From contig JAPXFQ010002722.1 of the NCBI GenBank assembly GCA_028564705.1, positions 1,860,001 through 1,924,000 on the forward strand: a stretch of DNA of 64,000 nucleotides, written 5' to 3'. Origin of the DNA: Apricaphanius iberus (Eukaryota; Chordata; Actinopteri; Cyprinodontiformes; Aphaniidae). The notes beneath the pieces are model-generated. The model did not search any database, had not been told where the DNA came from, and saw only the letters and a program-made list of their open reading frames with translations. How positions within the stretch are numbered: position 1 is the stretch's first letter; every line of letters starts with the position of its first letter. Both the position numbers and the translations under genes were made by a program. Shown here in pieces: positions 36,635 to 49,526 of this stretch.

Positions 36635-37478
36635 CACCTTTTTGTTTTCCGGGGTCAGGTCGTGGGGGAAGCAACTTAATCAAAGAGACCCAGACTTCCC
36701 TCTCCCCAGCCAGCTCCTCGGGAGGAATCCCGAGGCGTTCCATGGCCAGCCGAGAGAAAGTCCCTCCAGCGTGTCCTGGATCTTTTCCTGGGTCTCCTCC
36801 CGGTGGGACATGCCTGGAACACCACACCAGGGAGACATCTACGAGGCATCCTGACCAGATCCCACCTAGCCATCTTAACTGGCTCCGGTTGATGTGGAGG
36901 AGCAGCAGATCTACTTTGAGTCCCCTCCGGATGACTGAGCTTCTCACCCTATCTCTAAGCCACCCTAAGGATGAAACTCATTTCAACTGCTTGTATCCTT
37001 GAACTCGTTCTTTCAGTCACCACCCAGAGATCGTGACCATAGATGAGGGTAGGAACGTAGATCGACCGGTAACTTGTGGGCTTTGCTTTGCAGATCAGCT
37101 CTCTCTTCACCACGACAGACCAGTACAGCACCCACATAACTGCAGATGCTTTACCAATCCGCCTATCAATCTCCCGCTCCATTTTTCCCTCATTCGTGAA
37201 CACGACCCCCAGGTACTTGAACTCCTCCACTTGAGGAAAGACCCCATTCTCGACCCAGAGAAGGCACCCTACCCTTTTCTGGCTCAAGACCATGATCTCA
37301 GATTTGGAGGTGCTTTTTATCATCCCAGCCTCTTCATACTCGGCTACGAACTGTTCCAGCGAAAGCTGTAGATCGCGTTCCGGTAAAGCCAACAGGACCA
37401 TATCATCTGCGAAAGCAGAGACCCGATCCTGAGGCCACCGAAACGGATCCCTTCAACACCCTGGGTGCGCCTAGCCTT
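36635..37478 (-). mobile_element. RTE/Rex3-like LINE fragment, reverse transcriptase C-terminal part, broken
   Basis: On the minus strand a frame of 148 codons (37,401 down to 36,955) carries the segment after the catalytic motif, with VEEFKYLGVVFTNEG, then DRRIGKASAVM and YVPTLIYGHDLWV. The FADD catalytic motif lies at 37,402-37,413. The preceding block (GVEGIRFGGLRIG) is in another frame, so one base has been lost next to FADD. Further 3', the PRMP/TGRRP-type C-terminal block (36,615-36,947) is again split between frames. The element is 5'-truncated at about 37,478. Family assignment is by memory of the very common fish Rex3/RTE protein. Confidence 0.8.
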
Positions 37479-37958
37479 TTTTGTTGTATCTGTTAAAATG
37501 AGAATAATAATCAAAAGAAAAATTTATGCGGGTATCTGAAATAAAAAAAAACAAACATCTATGATAAATTTAGCCTCTAGGAATGTGTTATGGCAATAAT
37601 CCGGTATACAGCCTACGATATGTTTCACAATACAGGGGAACAACTCTATATTGTGATTTTTAGAACTATAAATTAGCTGTAGAAAAAGTGTCACAGCATT
37701 CTAAACACTCCAACTTGTTTCACACTTAAAACATCCAATTTTCTTATACTAGATCTAGTTGATCCACTGGAATAAAGAAGGTGAATACAGCCACCGACTA
37801 CCAGTCATACTGTTGAATTTTACTACAAATATTAATGTCAAAATTGATGGTTCCATTCAAATTCTAAAAAATAAAATGCAGTGTATCAGTGTAACAATAT
37901 TTTCTTAGTAGCCACCCTTCTTTTTAATGAGTCATCAACCTTCCATACATGGGTTCAG
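37479..37958. other. No recognised feature
   Basis: AT-rich spacer. Confidence 0.4.
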
Positions 37959-38136
37959 CAGAGGTGTGGACTCGAGTCACATGACTTGGACTCAAGTGAG
38001 ACTTGAGTCATTTATTTTCTGACTTTTGACTTGACTTGGACTTTTACACCAATGACTTGAAACTTGTCCTGGACTTGCTATTTACTTGAAAAGGCTTGAT
38101 ATTTTTACTCAATATCTCAAGTTTAAAACATCTCTG
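37959..38136. mobile_element. Possible hAT-type MITE with CAGAGGTG end
   Basis: The left end starts CAGAGGTGTGGACTCGAG and is followed by many gacttg/acttga units, the hallmark of a common fish hAT MITE whose terminus resembles that of Tol2. A possible right end, on the other strand, is CAGAGATGTTTTAAACTTGA. The 8-bp flanks do not match, so the right border may be wrong or the element truncated. Confidence 0.5.
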
Positions 38137-38643
38137 TTAATTCAAAATTCAACACGCAAGCACGCATGTATGCAAAGCTGCAGAACAGCCAATAACATTA
38201 CCAGACTGTAACAAAAAAAGGCAACAACATTTATACTCCCAATACTAATGTCTTTGGGTACGTAAACTACAAAGTACTCCAAATATGCAATGCTATATAC
38301 ATGCAAAAAGAGAGTCAAAGACAAAGATGAAACAATGTCCATTTTTTGCGCTTAGATCCCATAGTTGACCTTAGCTAATTGTGTTTTATTAGGAAATGCT
38401 AGCTAGGCTATTTTTTGATTATACTGTTTGGCCTTAACATGTATGCTGTTTTTGTCATGCCTTTTTAAATCTGGTTTATCAACCACATCAGAGAATAACA
38501 AGCAGCTAATTATTTTTTATACATGTTAACAGGGATTGCTCATTAGAACTCTATGCAGGGTTCTGAAGAATGTGTTCCCCTTAGTGTTCTTGTGTTCCGC
38601 TGGTGGGACGTTAAGTAGTTCTGCGTCAAATTGTTTTTTTGTG
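38137..38643. other. No recognised feature
   Basis: AT-rich spacer with no coding or repeat signal recognised. Confidence 0.4.
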
Positions 38644-38815
38644 ACATCCATCCATCCATCCATCCATCCATCCATCTCATTTCTATGCCACTTGTACTAG
38701 AGGGGTTGTGGGGGGTTGGTGCCTAGTATTTCCAGTAGTCATTGGGTGAGAGGTGGGGTACACCCTGGACAGGTTGCCAGTCCCTTGCAGATCCCTTTCT
38801 TTAACATTTTATACA
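38644..38815 (-). repeat. RTE-type LINE 3' end with (ATCC)n tail
   Basis: An ATCC tandem (38,645-38,676) is joined to a segment containing ggtgcctagtatttccag, agtcattgggtgagagg and tacaccctggacaggttgcc. This is the antisense 3' end of a common fish RTE-like LINE whose own tail is a tetranucleotide repeat. Only the last 140 bp or so remain. Confidence 0.7.
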
Positions 38816-41800
38816 TAATTGGAAAGCTAATATCCTTTTGAATTCAATGGCATCTGCCAATCAAGGACAGAGACAATGCTCTTGCCACACCACTCAGAAA
38901 GCAAAATAATGTGAAAACTGCCATTTGTAGCCTCCAATCATAGACAGAACCAAGCCATCTCAAACAAGCATATTAAGCTACTGCTGTCCCATATTTTGTT
39001 GAATAATTTGTGACTGCCTTCACTGGGTTATATTTTTTTTTGTACCCTTCTCCCAACATGTTGTACAATAACATCCTTTTGATCTTTTGTAACCTGTCTG
39101 CAAAACATGGCTTTAGCTGAAGGATGTAAATGAGAACATGTCAGGAAAATCATACGAGGATGGGTGGAATTTATTTCAGGTTAATAAGATGCACTATAAT
39201 TGATGGCAGCTGTGAACTCACCGTCAAATCAGACGGTGCTTAAACAAAGTATCAGTTTTAGGGTGTGCACATTTAGGCAACTAGTTATTGCACCTATTTT
39301 AACTTCTTCATTTTTTCCTTAAATTGGTTTTTCATGTCATTTGTACAGGATAAATGCTACATATTTGCAAACATTTATTAAAATGTCTATTTTTTTTATA
39401 TCATAGAAACCTTGTATTTTTAACAAAAGTGTTTCCACTTCTGAACACCGCATATCTGATTTTAGGCTACTTGTATATGTGTTGGATTGCTACATATTTG
39501 CAATGTTTAGGTTTTAGATTTCCGATTCATGGTTGTTCCTGTGTAAAACAGTTTCCCCTTACTGCGTCTCGTTGGAATTTTCTCTTCTTAGTGAAAATAA
39601 ATAAATGTCCAGAATTTGACCGACAAGCAGGGTAATAACCTTTTCTGCTCAGAGGGATTACTGTTACAGCAGAATGCAAATAGCAGATGTAACCCATATG
39701 CATACATCAGGTTTGCAGGTCCGCAGGTTTTCAGTTTCCTGTTCAGGGGTGTGGATAAGGGATCAAGCTCGGTCATGAGGCTGCCAGCTCTCTGTGCTGG
39801 AGGAATATTTGATGTCTTTATTGTGATGAATAGCTGGTGATGGTTTTGTTTCGTGCTGGGTCGGAAAGATTTCCCCAAACATGTTGGCAGTGTTTGTCAT
39901 TTATTTATCAATGCAGCATCTGGATGCAATTATTTTTTCAACTTCTAAAGTGAGAAAGAATGCCATAATTAAGTCAAGAAATTTGTTTGTTTGCTTTTGC
40001 ATGATCACCATCCAGAGGTAATTATATTAAATGGAGTGGACTGATGGGAGGTGTAAATAATTGAGCAGTCATCCACGGTTTATCTTCTTAACAGCTTGGT
40101 TGTGTTAATAACCACACTTCTTTCATTATTTACACACAAAGTGACAGGTTTTAGCAATTAACCTGGAGTACTCCATGCATTGAAGTGACTTGTCACATCT
40201 CCTCCTTTAATGTATTCATTTGATGCAACCCACAGCTCCAAACCTCGACTCTGAGTATTTTTCAGAAGTTCTGTTGTAAAAGTGGACTAAAATATTTTAA
40301 ACTTTGAATCTTTGTGCAGACTTTAATCACGATATACTAAGTACTTTTGTTTTAGTTGTTTAAATACTGTATGATTTTTCCCCTCAAATGTCATGTGTAT
40401 CATTTTTAAATTTTCGTTTTTAACTGAGGCCAGGCTGCTTTACAACAACAGTTTTCTGGCGTTGAACAAAAGCATGAATCATTATTTTGAATATTCAGAA
40501 CTGTCCTCCCTTAAGAAAAAAAGTACTGAGAATATCACACTTAAAAGAACAACTTTGCAGATCATCAAATTTTCAAGTTGAATGAAAATGGAATAAGACA
40601 AAATTGCAACAAAAAGTTCCTCTGATGGTCCTGGAACAATTTTGGTGATGATCCCCATATCTTCCATTAGGAAAGAAGACCTTAGTTAGATCTTAGTGCC
40701 ATTAGAAAAATTTAATTAAATCACAAAAGGTAGGGGGGTGCAGAAAAAATTATTAGTTTTTTTCAACTGCAAGCAATTATAAAAGAAGAATGGGTCTAGA
40801 GACGAGGACCCACCAAATCGTACTTGTGTCAGACTTCACTAAAGTCACTAAAGTCATTAGAATAAAGTCACTATAAAAAAAGTCTTCAGACTCAACTTAT
40901 ACTTTTTTCCTGTAAAATCACATACAATTAATCTAAAACTCTGAAAATCTCAATGCCTTTGGTACTGACTTTGACCGTTTATTATTCTGGTGAGTGGTAA
41001 AGAGAAGGAATGCACAGGGCTAAAAAAATATAGCCTTCAAAGCGATAAGCTTTATTTGTTATTAACACCCAATGTTGTTCTAATAGTCAAATATATGCAA
41101 ATGTATTTGGTCTTTTAAATGCTTCCCTAGCTATTTAAACTATTTAGTCTTATGTCAAAGTAGGAAAAGCCAAGAGTCACGTGAAAACCAACCATGAAGC
41201 AGTGAGACAATCAGTCCCTGTGAACTCTTGACAAAAAAAATTTTTAAGCTTGCTAACCCATGGCTTTAGTTCAATTAATGTTAGCTGAGATCAAAGCTCT
41301 CATCTTTGACTTAATTAATTAATTATTGTTTTTTAAAACTAATAACTTACAAACTTTTATTACAAAAATAGGACCAGCATGAAAAACTACTATGTTGTTT
41401 AACATTTACATAAAAATGGAGTCCACATTTATCGTGTGCACTGTAGCAATGCTCAGTGCAGTTAAAATTATATTACACCTTCATTTGGGGCAAATCATCC
41501 AGGTTCTGAAGCAGCAAAATCCCAATACCAATACTTACTCTACTTTTGGTAAGATGTTGCTGTTTTAAAATGCTGTTAATTGTACATCTAAATGAGTAAG
41601 ACACACACCTTATAAAAAGTTGTCATCAGTCAACAGAATATTTTTCACTTAAGTGTTGGGTATCAACATGATAAGCATTTGTTTTGTAATGTGAATAAGG
41701 CCTTTGTGCTCTTTTTTCAGGAAAGGTTTGGGCCTTGAATTTTACCTGTGAATGCTATTTGTGTCCAGTCTCTTTCTAAACCAAGGCAAGAAACCCCGAA

Positions 41801-43140
41801 GCCCTTTAGATGTTTTTTTGTGTTCTTTCTTGACCTCCTGGAGGAGTTATCATTGAAATAGATTTCATAGTACAGCTGCTCCTGAGAAGATCATGGCTTC
41901 TAATTTATGGATATTGGCTAGCTAGCCAAAGCTTTAGAGGGGGCTTTGTAATTTTTCCCACGACTAATAGATGTCTGGTACTTAGTTTCTTAAAGAATGA
42001 GTGAAGACGGGTTATACACAGTATAATAGTTGTACAGTCTATGGTTATACACAGTAAGTTGATAAGTAGACAAATACATTTCACCAAAATATTGAGCTGA
42101 TGGTATTTGAAAAAGTAGCTTGAGTTATTTGTAGAGCAATTCTACTGCTAGAATTGTTAGCTCAACATTAGCCTTTAGCCTGGTCGGTGTCAGATTACAA
42201 ATGGCGGTGCGCTGTTTAGTGTTGAAGACTTGCAGGCTCACATGTGATTTGCCCTGGATCCAGGAAATGTGGAGGTGGGACAGATATTGTAAACAATGGC
42301 CACGTCCCGTTGCAGCATATTTAAAATAGCAAAAACTTACAAGCACCAAAAAACGAAGAACAAGAGTGTTTTTGTTTTCACATTTTTTTGTTTCTAACAA
42401 AAAACGAACTGCCTGAATGTACATGGACCGTTTACGGACCCACCCGGCTGGCAGACATCGAATTCTGTTACTTTTTTTCTCTGACAATGTAACCTTCCTT
42501 CTAACATAGTTGGGACATTAGAATGTTGTATGATTAATTCACTGTGAAATTCTTACATATTCTTTACCTGTTTTTGAAGTTTTTTTTCATCGAGAAGTGA
42601 TGCAGTGGTTTTTAAAAGCCTTGAGCCAACTTCATGTTGTCTGACAGATTTTATTGAAATGATTTATTGATTTTGAAGATTATGCAGAAATTAGACATGT
42701 GCATACCAACCTAAATGAAACAGAATACTTGCTGTTATCACGGTTAAACATGTCATACCGTATTTCTGGTTTACTGATTTTATGTAACCAAGTAAAATAA
42801 TTCTGTTTAACAGGAAGTAAAACCAAAGTAGCAAAACTTTATAGGTCACTTAAACTTTGTGTTGTTCAGGTTTGGTAAACACATTACAATTACGACTTGC
42901 TATTTATCTCGTTAATGTTTTTTAAGTCTTCTACTGAAAATAATATGGCCTTGGAGTTTATTGTAACAGATGAATGCGCAGTTTAGTCTTTGTAGTCAGG
43001 ATGGAGCTATTTGTGGATTTCTCAGAAACCCATTAACAAGAACTGATTGACAGATTAATATTGTTTGAAAAAAAGGCATATCCTTCAAAATGTTAGTGAC
43101 TGAACATCTACATAGCCTTGCATATCAGAAATAAACTGTT
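38816..43140. other. Long stretch with no recognised feature
   Basis: No exon is recognised. A minus-strand open frame of 120 codons at 42,125-42,487 has no known domain. The part at about 42,000-42,060 contains 'tacagtctatgg', a phrase found at the ends of some fish DNA transposons, but no pair of ends was found. Confidence 0.35.
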
Positions 43141-43372
43141 TGTAGCTTGCTAGGTAGAGTAGTTGGCTTGTTATTGGAGGGATGTAGGTTCAATTCCAGC
43201 TTCTGTCTGTCAAAATGTGCCCCTGGGAAAGGGACAACCCCAAATTGCCTTCTGATTTGGGTATTGGTGCATGAATGTTTGTGGGTGCACACTGGTGAAT
43301 GAGGCTCCAAGATAAAGTGCTTTGATTGGTGAGTATTACTAGAAAAGCACTATATAGGTTTTATACCATTTA
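43141..43372 (+). repeat. tRNA-derived SINE (copy 2)
   Basis: This is the same family as the SINE at 16,573: gtagagtagttggcttg, a B-box-like ggttcaattcc, gtgcccctggg, and a tail with aaagtgctttgattgg and agaaaagcactatata. It is clearly more diverged and lacks the beginning of the A box. Confidence 0.75.
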
Positions 43373-46300
43373 TTTTTGCACAGTATTTAGCTGGTATTGT
43401 ACCTGTAAAGTGTGCTGCATATGCTAAAGGCCTTTTTGGGTAGCCACAAGATGCAATGCTTGCCCCCATTAAAGGAGAGATTCTATTCTATATGTTTTTG
43501 ACTTGTGTTGTAATCAAAAGTTGGCAAGCACTCTTTAAATATTCATAGCACTATTACTGATGTACATTGTGTGGTAATTCAATTTACTTCTTAATTAACT
43601 ATACGTATTACAGCTTTGGCTGCAGACACAAGGAGTTGTATAAATGCGATGACTTTGAAGCTATATATATTTTTCTTCTTTTAAGTTTGTTGTTAAAGCT
43701 GCTACCTATAGAAGTGATATAAATAATTAAAGTTCAATTTCCCCTGTTCGCTTTCCCTGATAACACTGATGATAGGTAATTGACCTGTTTGTTGCCTGAA
43801 AACAAAAAGTTGTTGTTTCTTGGGTGCTTAACCCCTAATACAGTTGTGCAGAACTATAATAAAGCCTACATAGGGGATTGTAAACACAACTTCATAAAAT
43901 AGTGGGAGTTGCAGTGCCAAGAATGTTGTCTCAGAATATAGAAAGGGTAAATGAATGGTCTGTTTTGTGGTGGGGATCTGAATCCAGTACATTCGGGGTT
44001 ATAAAACACCATTACCAAACTAATCTTGTTCTTCTTGTACACTATTCCTCATTTCTATGCTCTGCCTGCACATCTCATGACTGATGTGCACTGATTGCTG
44101 GAGTGAATCAAACAGATGGAAAGAGAAAGAGAGCAGCAGATGGAATGGAAGGGAAAAAAAAGACACCAGCAACTTTGCAACAAATAGTCTTTCAACCTAA
44201 CTTACAAAGCCCTGTGCAGATTCACGTGGTGAGAACATGTATGATTTCTTCTGTGCTGTCTACTTAATCCAGATGGTTGCCCTAACAATATCTTTCGCAA
44301 AGAAGCAACTTAAGCTGCAGCTCTAAAAGGAGGATCACAACTCACATGGTATATTTCACACCACTGTTTTCAACACTATTTGCATTGACACCATAAAGAA
44401 ATACTGACAAGAAAGGGAAGGTGTTGGCAAACTGATGAGGTTCATAAAACGGCATTAATAACAAGCCGTCTTAATGAGGTGGCTGATAAAAGATACAGCA
44501 TTATCAAATAACCATGTTGAGACAGCGACAGCCATACCTTTAGAGACACTGCTTGGTTTAAAAGCTGGACATTTTAGATGTTATGTTAATCAATGGATTT
44601 GAGAAATTATAGACAAACGTGCGCAAACACAAAATTGCAACAACATTTTTGTATGCCTTTAATTTGAGCAAAACAATGAAAATAGGATTAATGGGACAGT
44701 CATTGCTTATTGTCTTGAATTATTTTAAGACTATTTAGAGTTAAAGGCTAGGCATTTAAACTAAAAAGTCAAGCGACCGAAAATACATTATTTTTCACTC
44801 TAAATGATTGAGAATGATAAGTCAAATAAGTGGATTTTCAACTCCTAAAAAATCTAAGAGATTTATGTATTTTTCCCCCCATCGTAAATCAGTGAGTAAC
44901 TGTGCTGCAATCCCAACCTTTTGAGCGTAATTGTATATTCCAATGTTTTTTTCTTGACAATATATATTCTCAGATAAGAAATATGAGAAAATATAACAAA
45001 ATATAAGAAAATGGTGGCTAAGAACCCACAAAACATGTATATATGGACAATTGTACCCATGACTCCAAATAGTTTGGATCAGGTGAGAGATCAGTTTGCT
45101 GACAGAAATTAGTCAATAGTGTACCAATCACAACGGGTGTTATTATTATATTTGTCCAAGACAGCAAAGCACACATTTCTGACAAGGCAATGATAGTGAG
45201 AAGGTCTATGAATGTTTCTTAGAAAAAGAAGACTTAGGATTTACTTCATGTAGACATGCTTTGGTACAATTCCCAAAGTAGATCTGAGATTTTTTTATTT
45301 ATCAATAAATGTATTAAACATTTCCTTTACATTTTTTTTAGACATTGTTTTCCGATTATGACGGGTCAAATTTTCTTGGACTAAATAATAAAGAACTGCT
45401 TCAATAACATGTATGCGGTCAAAATGTTACTGCTAATAATGGATGTTCTTTGTAGCTAACAAATACAAATAATGCCTGTTCCAAAGTGATTTTTGCACAG
45501 CTGTTAATTTTTGTAAATGAAAAATCTAATAACATCGCAAGTGCATCGCAAGTATTACCTTGGCAACTATCCAACTCCAACCTGAAGGATATGTGAGAGT
45601 GTGCAGCCAAAGGTCTTCACTGAAACTGTTCCTATTTAGAAATAGCAAATCAAGCTTTGGCAATAATAAAGTTATGCTTTGAGGCAGTGTTGGAATGTAT
45701 ATCCTTGGGAAATCCTACTCTGAGATGAGAAAATATGATTGGTTAGGGACTAATTATACCAGTGAATAAATACGCTGAAGGAAAAGAAAGGCTAAGCACA
45801 TCGTATTGCAGGAAAGAGGCATCTAGTGCACTGGTACCTAATTGCTCTTGTACTGTGGTGCAGCTTGGAGGTATAAACCTCTCTATCTCTCTTGGCAGAT
45901 AGAGAGTGACATTAGCATTCACTTGAAGATGCCTTTCTGACCACCTGGTGAGTATATATCTAATATTCAGTTTCATCCCCGTGATAGCTGAGCAATCTCT
46001 AATGAAGACCGCTTTGTTGTGAACTAAATCCTGGTGTGTGTTTTGTACAACAACTGCTTTCAATTTGAAGAGTGAATACTTTTAAGAAAATCACATACTA
46101 GCATAACTTTTATTTTTGAAATCATGCATTAATTTTGCAACATTTATATGCTAGAACACTTCTTATTATTTCTAATTTAGGTGTTGTAGGGAGCAAGCTA
46201 TTATGCTCTAAAGCTTGCATCAGAACTCTTTGTTGTGTAGCTCGTGTGTGCCTTCAGCTTTGACTAAGGGATTAAATAGATGGTTTAGTTATTTTAAATT

Positions 46301-47341
46301 GGGTTTATGTTGGAGGATTATGGCAAGTAAACATCATGGTGCAGTAACTGAACTGAACCATTTTTAATTCAATGCAACATAGAACAGTTTCCAGTTAACA
46401 ACTAGCCAGATTAAATAGTGTTCATGTGAACATCAGTTGCATTTTCGTGATTTCAGTTGTTACTTTATAACATGACAGAAGTCCAACAACAGGGCCTATG
46501 CTACAAGCCTCGATTTTAATTGCCATTTGTTGAAAAACTAATTTCTTCAAAGTTAAAACCCTAAGAAATGTTTTGAGATGTTACTTCAATAGTTACACAT
46601 AATGCTCTTCCTCTATGAAGTGCTTTCTTTTGTGAAGGCCACCAATTCCTCTTGCAGCTAAACACGAAAACATCATGATTCAACCACTGATCAGTTTTAG
46701 TTCCATTAAACAACTAGTCAGTCAATGCCAGTGAACATATGTCGCTTTCGGAGTTATAGGTCATTCCTCTTTGAGTGTTTCTTCAGTCCAAGTCATTTAA
46801 GGACACCATCTTCAGCCGGCAAGTTCACAAGACGTTTAGCTTTTGTTCTTGGGTCGATACGTAGATTTTACATCAAAACCCATTCATCTGTTGGTGACAG
46901 AATCTGTTTCCTTACTGGATGGCATGGCCTTTTAATGCCTTTATAATATCCCTATATAATTGTTTGAACAGATGACTTTGGCACGTTTTGGCATCATGAA
47001 GTAGTACTAACCATACATATGTAGATCCACACAGACCTGGTACCAGGCCGGTTTAGCTGGCGGGCCGTGGCCTTTGCATTTCTACCACCCATTGGCTGTA
47101 TTTTACATACTTCTGGGTCAAATCTGCCTTTTCCGCACCCCTTTTCTTCGTACATATTCATATTACACAATTTGACAGTTCAGTTTTTTTCCAAATGTGG
47201 GCTTGTCAGAGGGAGGTTCGGGAGTTTTCCTGAACGGCCAGTCTGTTTTAGATCCTTGGCCAGAACTTTTTTTTTTGTACTCCAGAAGCTGCCATGGTTG
47301 AGCCACTGTCATAATCCTGCTGTGCATCTGCTTGTGTACCA
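43373..47341. other. Long stretch with no recognised feature
   Basis: No exon, RNA gene or bounded repeat is recognised. Open frames are short. Confidence 0.35.
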
Positions 47342-47977
47342 TACACTGTAAACCCAAATGAGAGATTGAGATTGAGATTACTTAGTTACACTGAGTAGCT
47401 GAAACTCCATATTCAGAAAAAAAGTATTCTACCTCAAATGTATTGAGTTAGTCCAGCATGTTATTTTGTTTTGAGTACAAGTAACTCAAACTTTTTGAGA
47501 GTCCTAATTATCATATTTCCCAGGGTGCTTAGGGGTATGTTTTTCAGACCATGAGTGACTTGGAGGTCTGTTGTATTGAAATACCCATTGTGATGAGTCA
47601 CAATTTATTAACTTATTTAGAAAGTAGTGTTAATGTTAATATCTCGTCCACAGTGATTATAGTTCTGCTCGTTGTATCACTTTTGTTGAGAATTATTGTT
47701 TTTAGAGAATTTATATATATTGTATTCATGTGAATTATCGCTAAGTTCATGTCAGTTTATTAAAGTGCATGACACTAAGATAACTTAAGTGTAGTCAACT
47801 GTAGATTTTTGAGTTGACTTAATTGCTAAGTTTAATTTAATTATAAATTGAAAATATATATAACATAAACTCCAAATATTTAAGCTTTGATATGAAATAT
47901 CGGAGTTTATGAACTCAAACAATATGTGGCAACTCACTTTTTTTGAGTTCTGCCTACTTATTCGGGTGTACAGTGTA
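47342..47977. mobile_element. TA-flanked MITE with CACTGTA ends
   Basis: The left end is TACACTGTAAACCCAAATGA and the right end, on the other strand, is TACACTGTACACCCGAATAA. The two ends match over about 25 bases and sit at TA, so a TA target duplication is likely. Inside are several 'actcaa' / 'ttgagt' units and AT-rich sequence but no transposase. Confidence 0.75.
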
Positions 47978-47984
47978 GACTTTA

Positions 47985-48211
47985 GCCTATATAGATAGAT
48001 GAAGCCTCCCTGATGTCACCCATAGGTTTCTGAAGAACTGAATTGAAGTCAAATGGGCGATTCCCACTACTGCCATCTTGGGTAGTTCACGCCAATGAAA
48101 TACAAAAAAGGGCAAAGGGGTGGAGCTAACAGTGGGGCGGATCATTTACACTCTGTACCAGTGTAGCAATGAGTTAACTGAACTACCCATAGCTAACAGC
48201 GGTTAGTGCAT
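47985..48211 (-). repeat. Half of a common fish DNA repeat (end with tgatgtcaccca)
   Basis: The phrases gatgaagcctccctgatgtc, acccataggtttctgaagaa and cactactgccatcttgg match, from memory, one end of an abundant fish non-autonomous DNA element. The other half in the same orientation seems to lie at about 50,367-50,500. The superfamily is not known to me. Confidence 0.45.
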
Positions 48212-48593
48212 TGCAAAAACTGTGCGTCTAACCAAGTCCAACAATCTTGCTTCCAGCCAAAAAGTATTTCTAAACTTGTTTTGAGATTTATATACTAAGC
48301 AAGAGCAGAAGGTGTTAGATTATTAATTTTATTTAGAGAGTATGTTTCCAGTTTTAAGAATTCCTACCAAGCACAATTATCTTACTATACTGGCAGATAC
48401 TAGATTAGTATAAAACTTCTTAAATTAAATGAAGTAATCTGCCAGAATTCTCAAATTTAAATACATATTCTCCAAATAAGATTAATAATCCAAGACATTC
48501 TGCTCCTGCTTAGTATAGTCTCAGAACAAGATTAAAAATACTTCTTTGCTGAAAACAAGATTGTTGGACTTGGTTAGATGGACAGTTGTTGCA
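48212..48593. mobile_element. Foldback MITE with long inverted arms
   Basis: The two halves are reverse complements over about 150 bp each (for example gtctaaccaagtccaacaat at the left and its near complement at the right). The outer ends are TGCAAAAACTG and, on the other strand, TGCAACAACTG. A target duplication could not be fixed. It would form an almost complete hairpin as single-stranded DNA or RNA. Confidence 0.8.
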
Positions 48594-49526
48594 TTGTGAG
48601 TGCTTTTAGCCAGAAAACAGCAACTGAGCGGCTCAAGTACATTTATTAAACATTAAACAAAAAAGGAAAACTCCTGTCTGGTTGAGTAGCTCAAATTACA
48701 GGATTTAAAATGACTCTTTGTCGGGAAAAGTCTTTAAAAACACTAATTAAAACTTCAGGCCTAAGCCTGGTTAACCCAAAGATAGCCCATGAAACTTAAC
48801 AGTTAACAATAAAAAAGGAAACAATCTTTAAAATTAGTTGTCCTAACTAATTTGCCTCTGCCCAAACAGACCTTTTGAACGATTAAGCTCTCCAAGCGTT
48901 TTCCGTCGTGGATGGATGAGGAGGCTCAGATGACGTTAGCCCAGTAGGCTAATAAAGGGTTGCTAAGCTAGTTAGCAGGCTGGTAGCTCCTGGAGCTTCT
49001 GATCGGTACGCAAATTCCCTCCTTTATGGGTTCAGCTGTGTGACGGGTGGCCCCGACACTCACAAACAGTACCTCTGGATTCTCCGACCTGGCCAATCAG
49101 TCCTGTGTCGGCAGCTCGATTCAGCCTCTGGCACGAAGGGATGCGGCCTCTGTCCGGTTCAGGCATGCAGATCGGGTTGCGTTAGGTCCTCCACCTTGGT
49201 GGCCCTGTTTCTCAGCGGTCGGCAGTCTGAAACCCAGAGGGGTTTCGTCAGGCTCTGGGGATAAACAAGGTCTTTGTTTATCAATATTTAGGATAGCCAG
49301 CTATGTTTCAGCTTAGTTTCCGCCAACCTTGGGTTTTAGGTAATATGAAAGTAGCACGGCTTTAATTGGTGTTCGTTGCCATGGTATCTTACGCTGCACA
49401 GCTAACCTGCTCCCGGGCAGGTTATGTTCTGGATTCGAGATCTCAGACTGAAGTTTGACCAATCAGCTGTGAGCAAAGAAACATATAGGTGACGTAACTA
49501 ATTACCAGCGTCTGTTCTCTGTTGCA
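48594..49526. other. Region upstream of the Harbinger ORF, GC-richer
   Basis: The last 200 bp are probably the promoter side of the Harbinger element. The earlier part (an A-rich segment from 48,640, then a GC-richer segment) may contain another LTR or DNA element, but I found no paired ends. Open frames at 49,040-49,316 have no known domain. Confidence 0.35.

Noticed and set aside
36577..37371. Plus-strand open frames of 112-141 codons
   Set aside because: They are the antisense of the RTE/Rex3 reverse transcriptase fragment.
38645..38676. CRISPR-like or satellite array
   Set aside because: It is a plain ATCC microsatellite forming the tail of an RTE LINE; no spacer structure exists.
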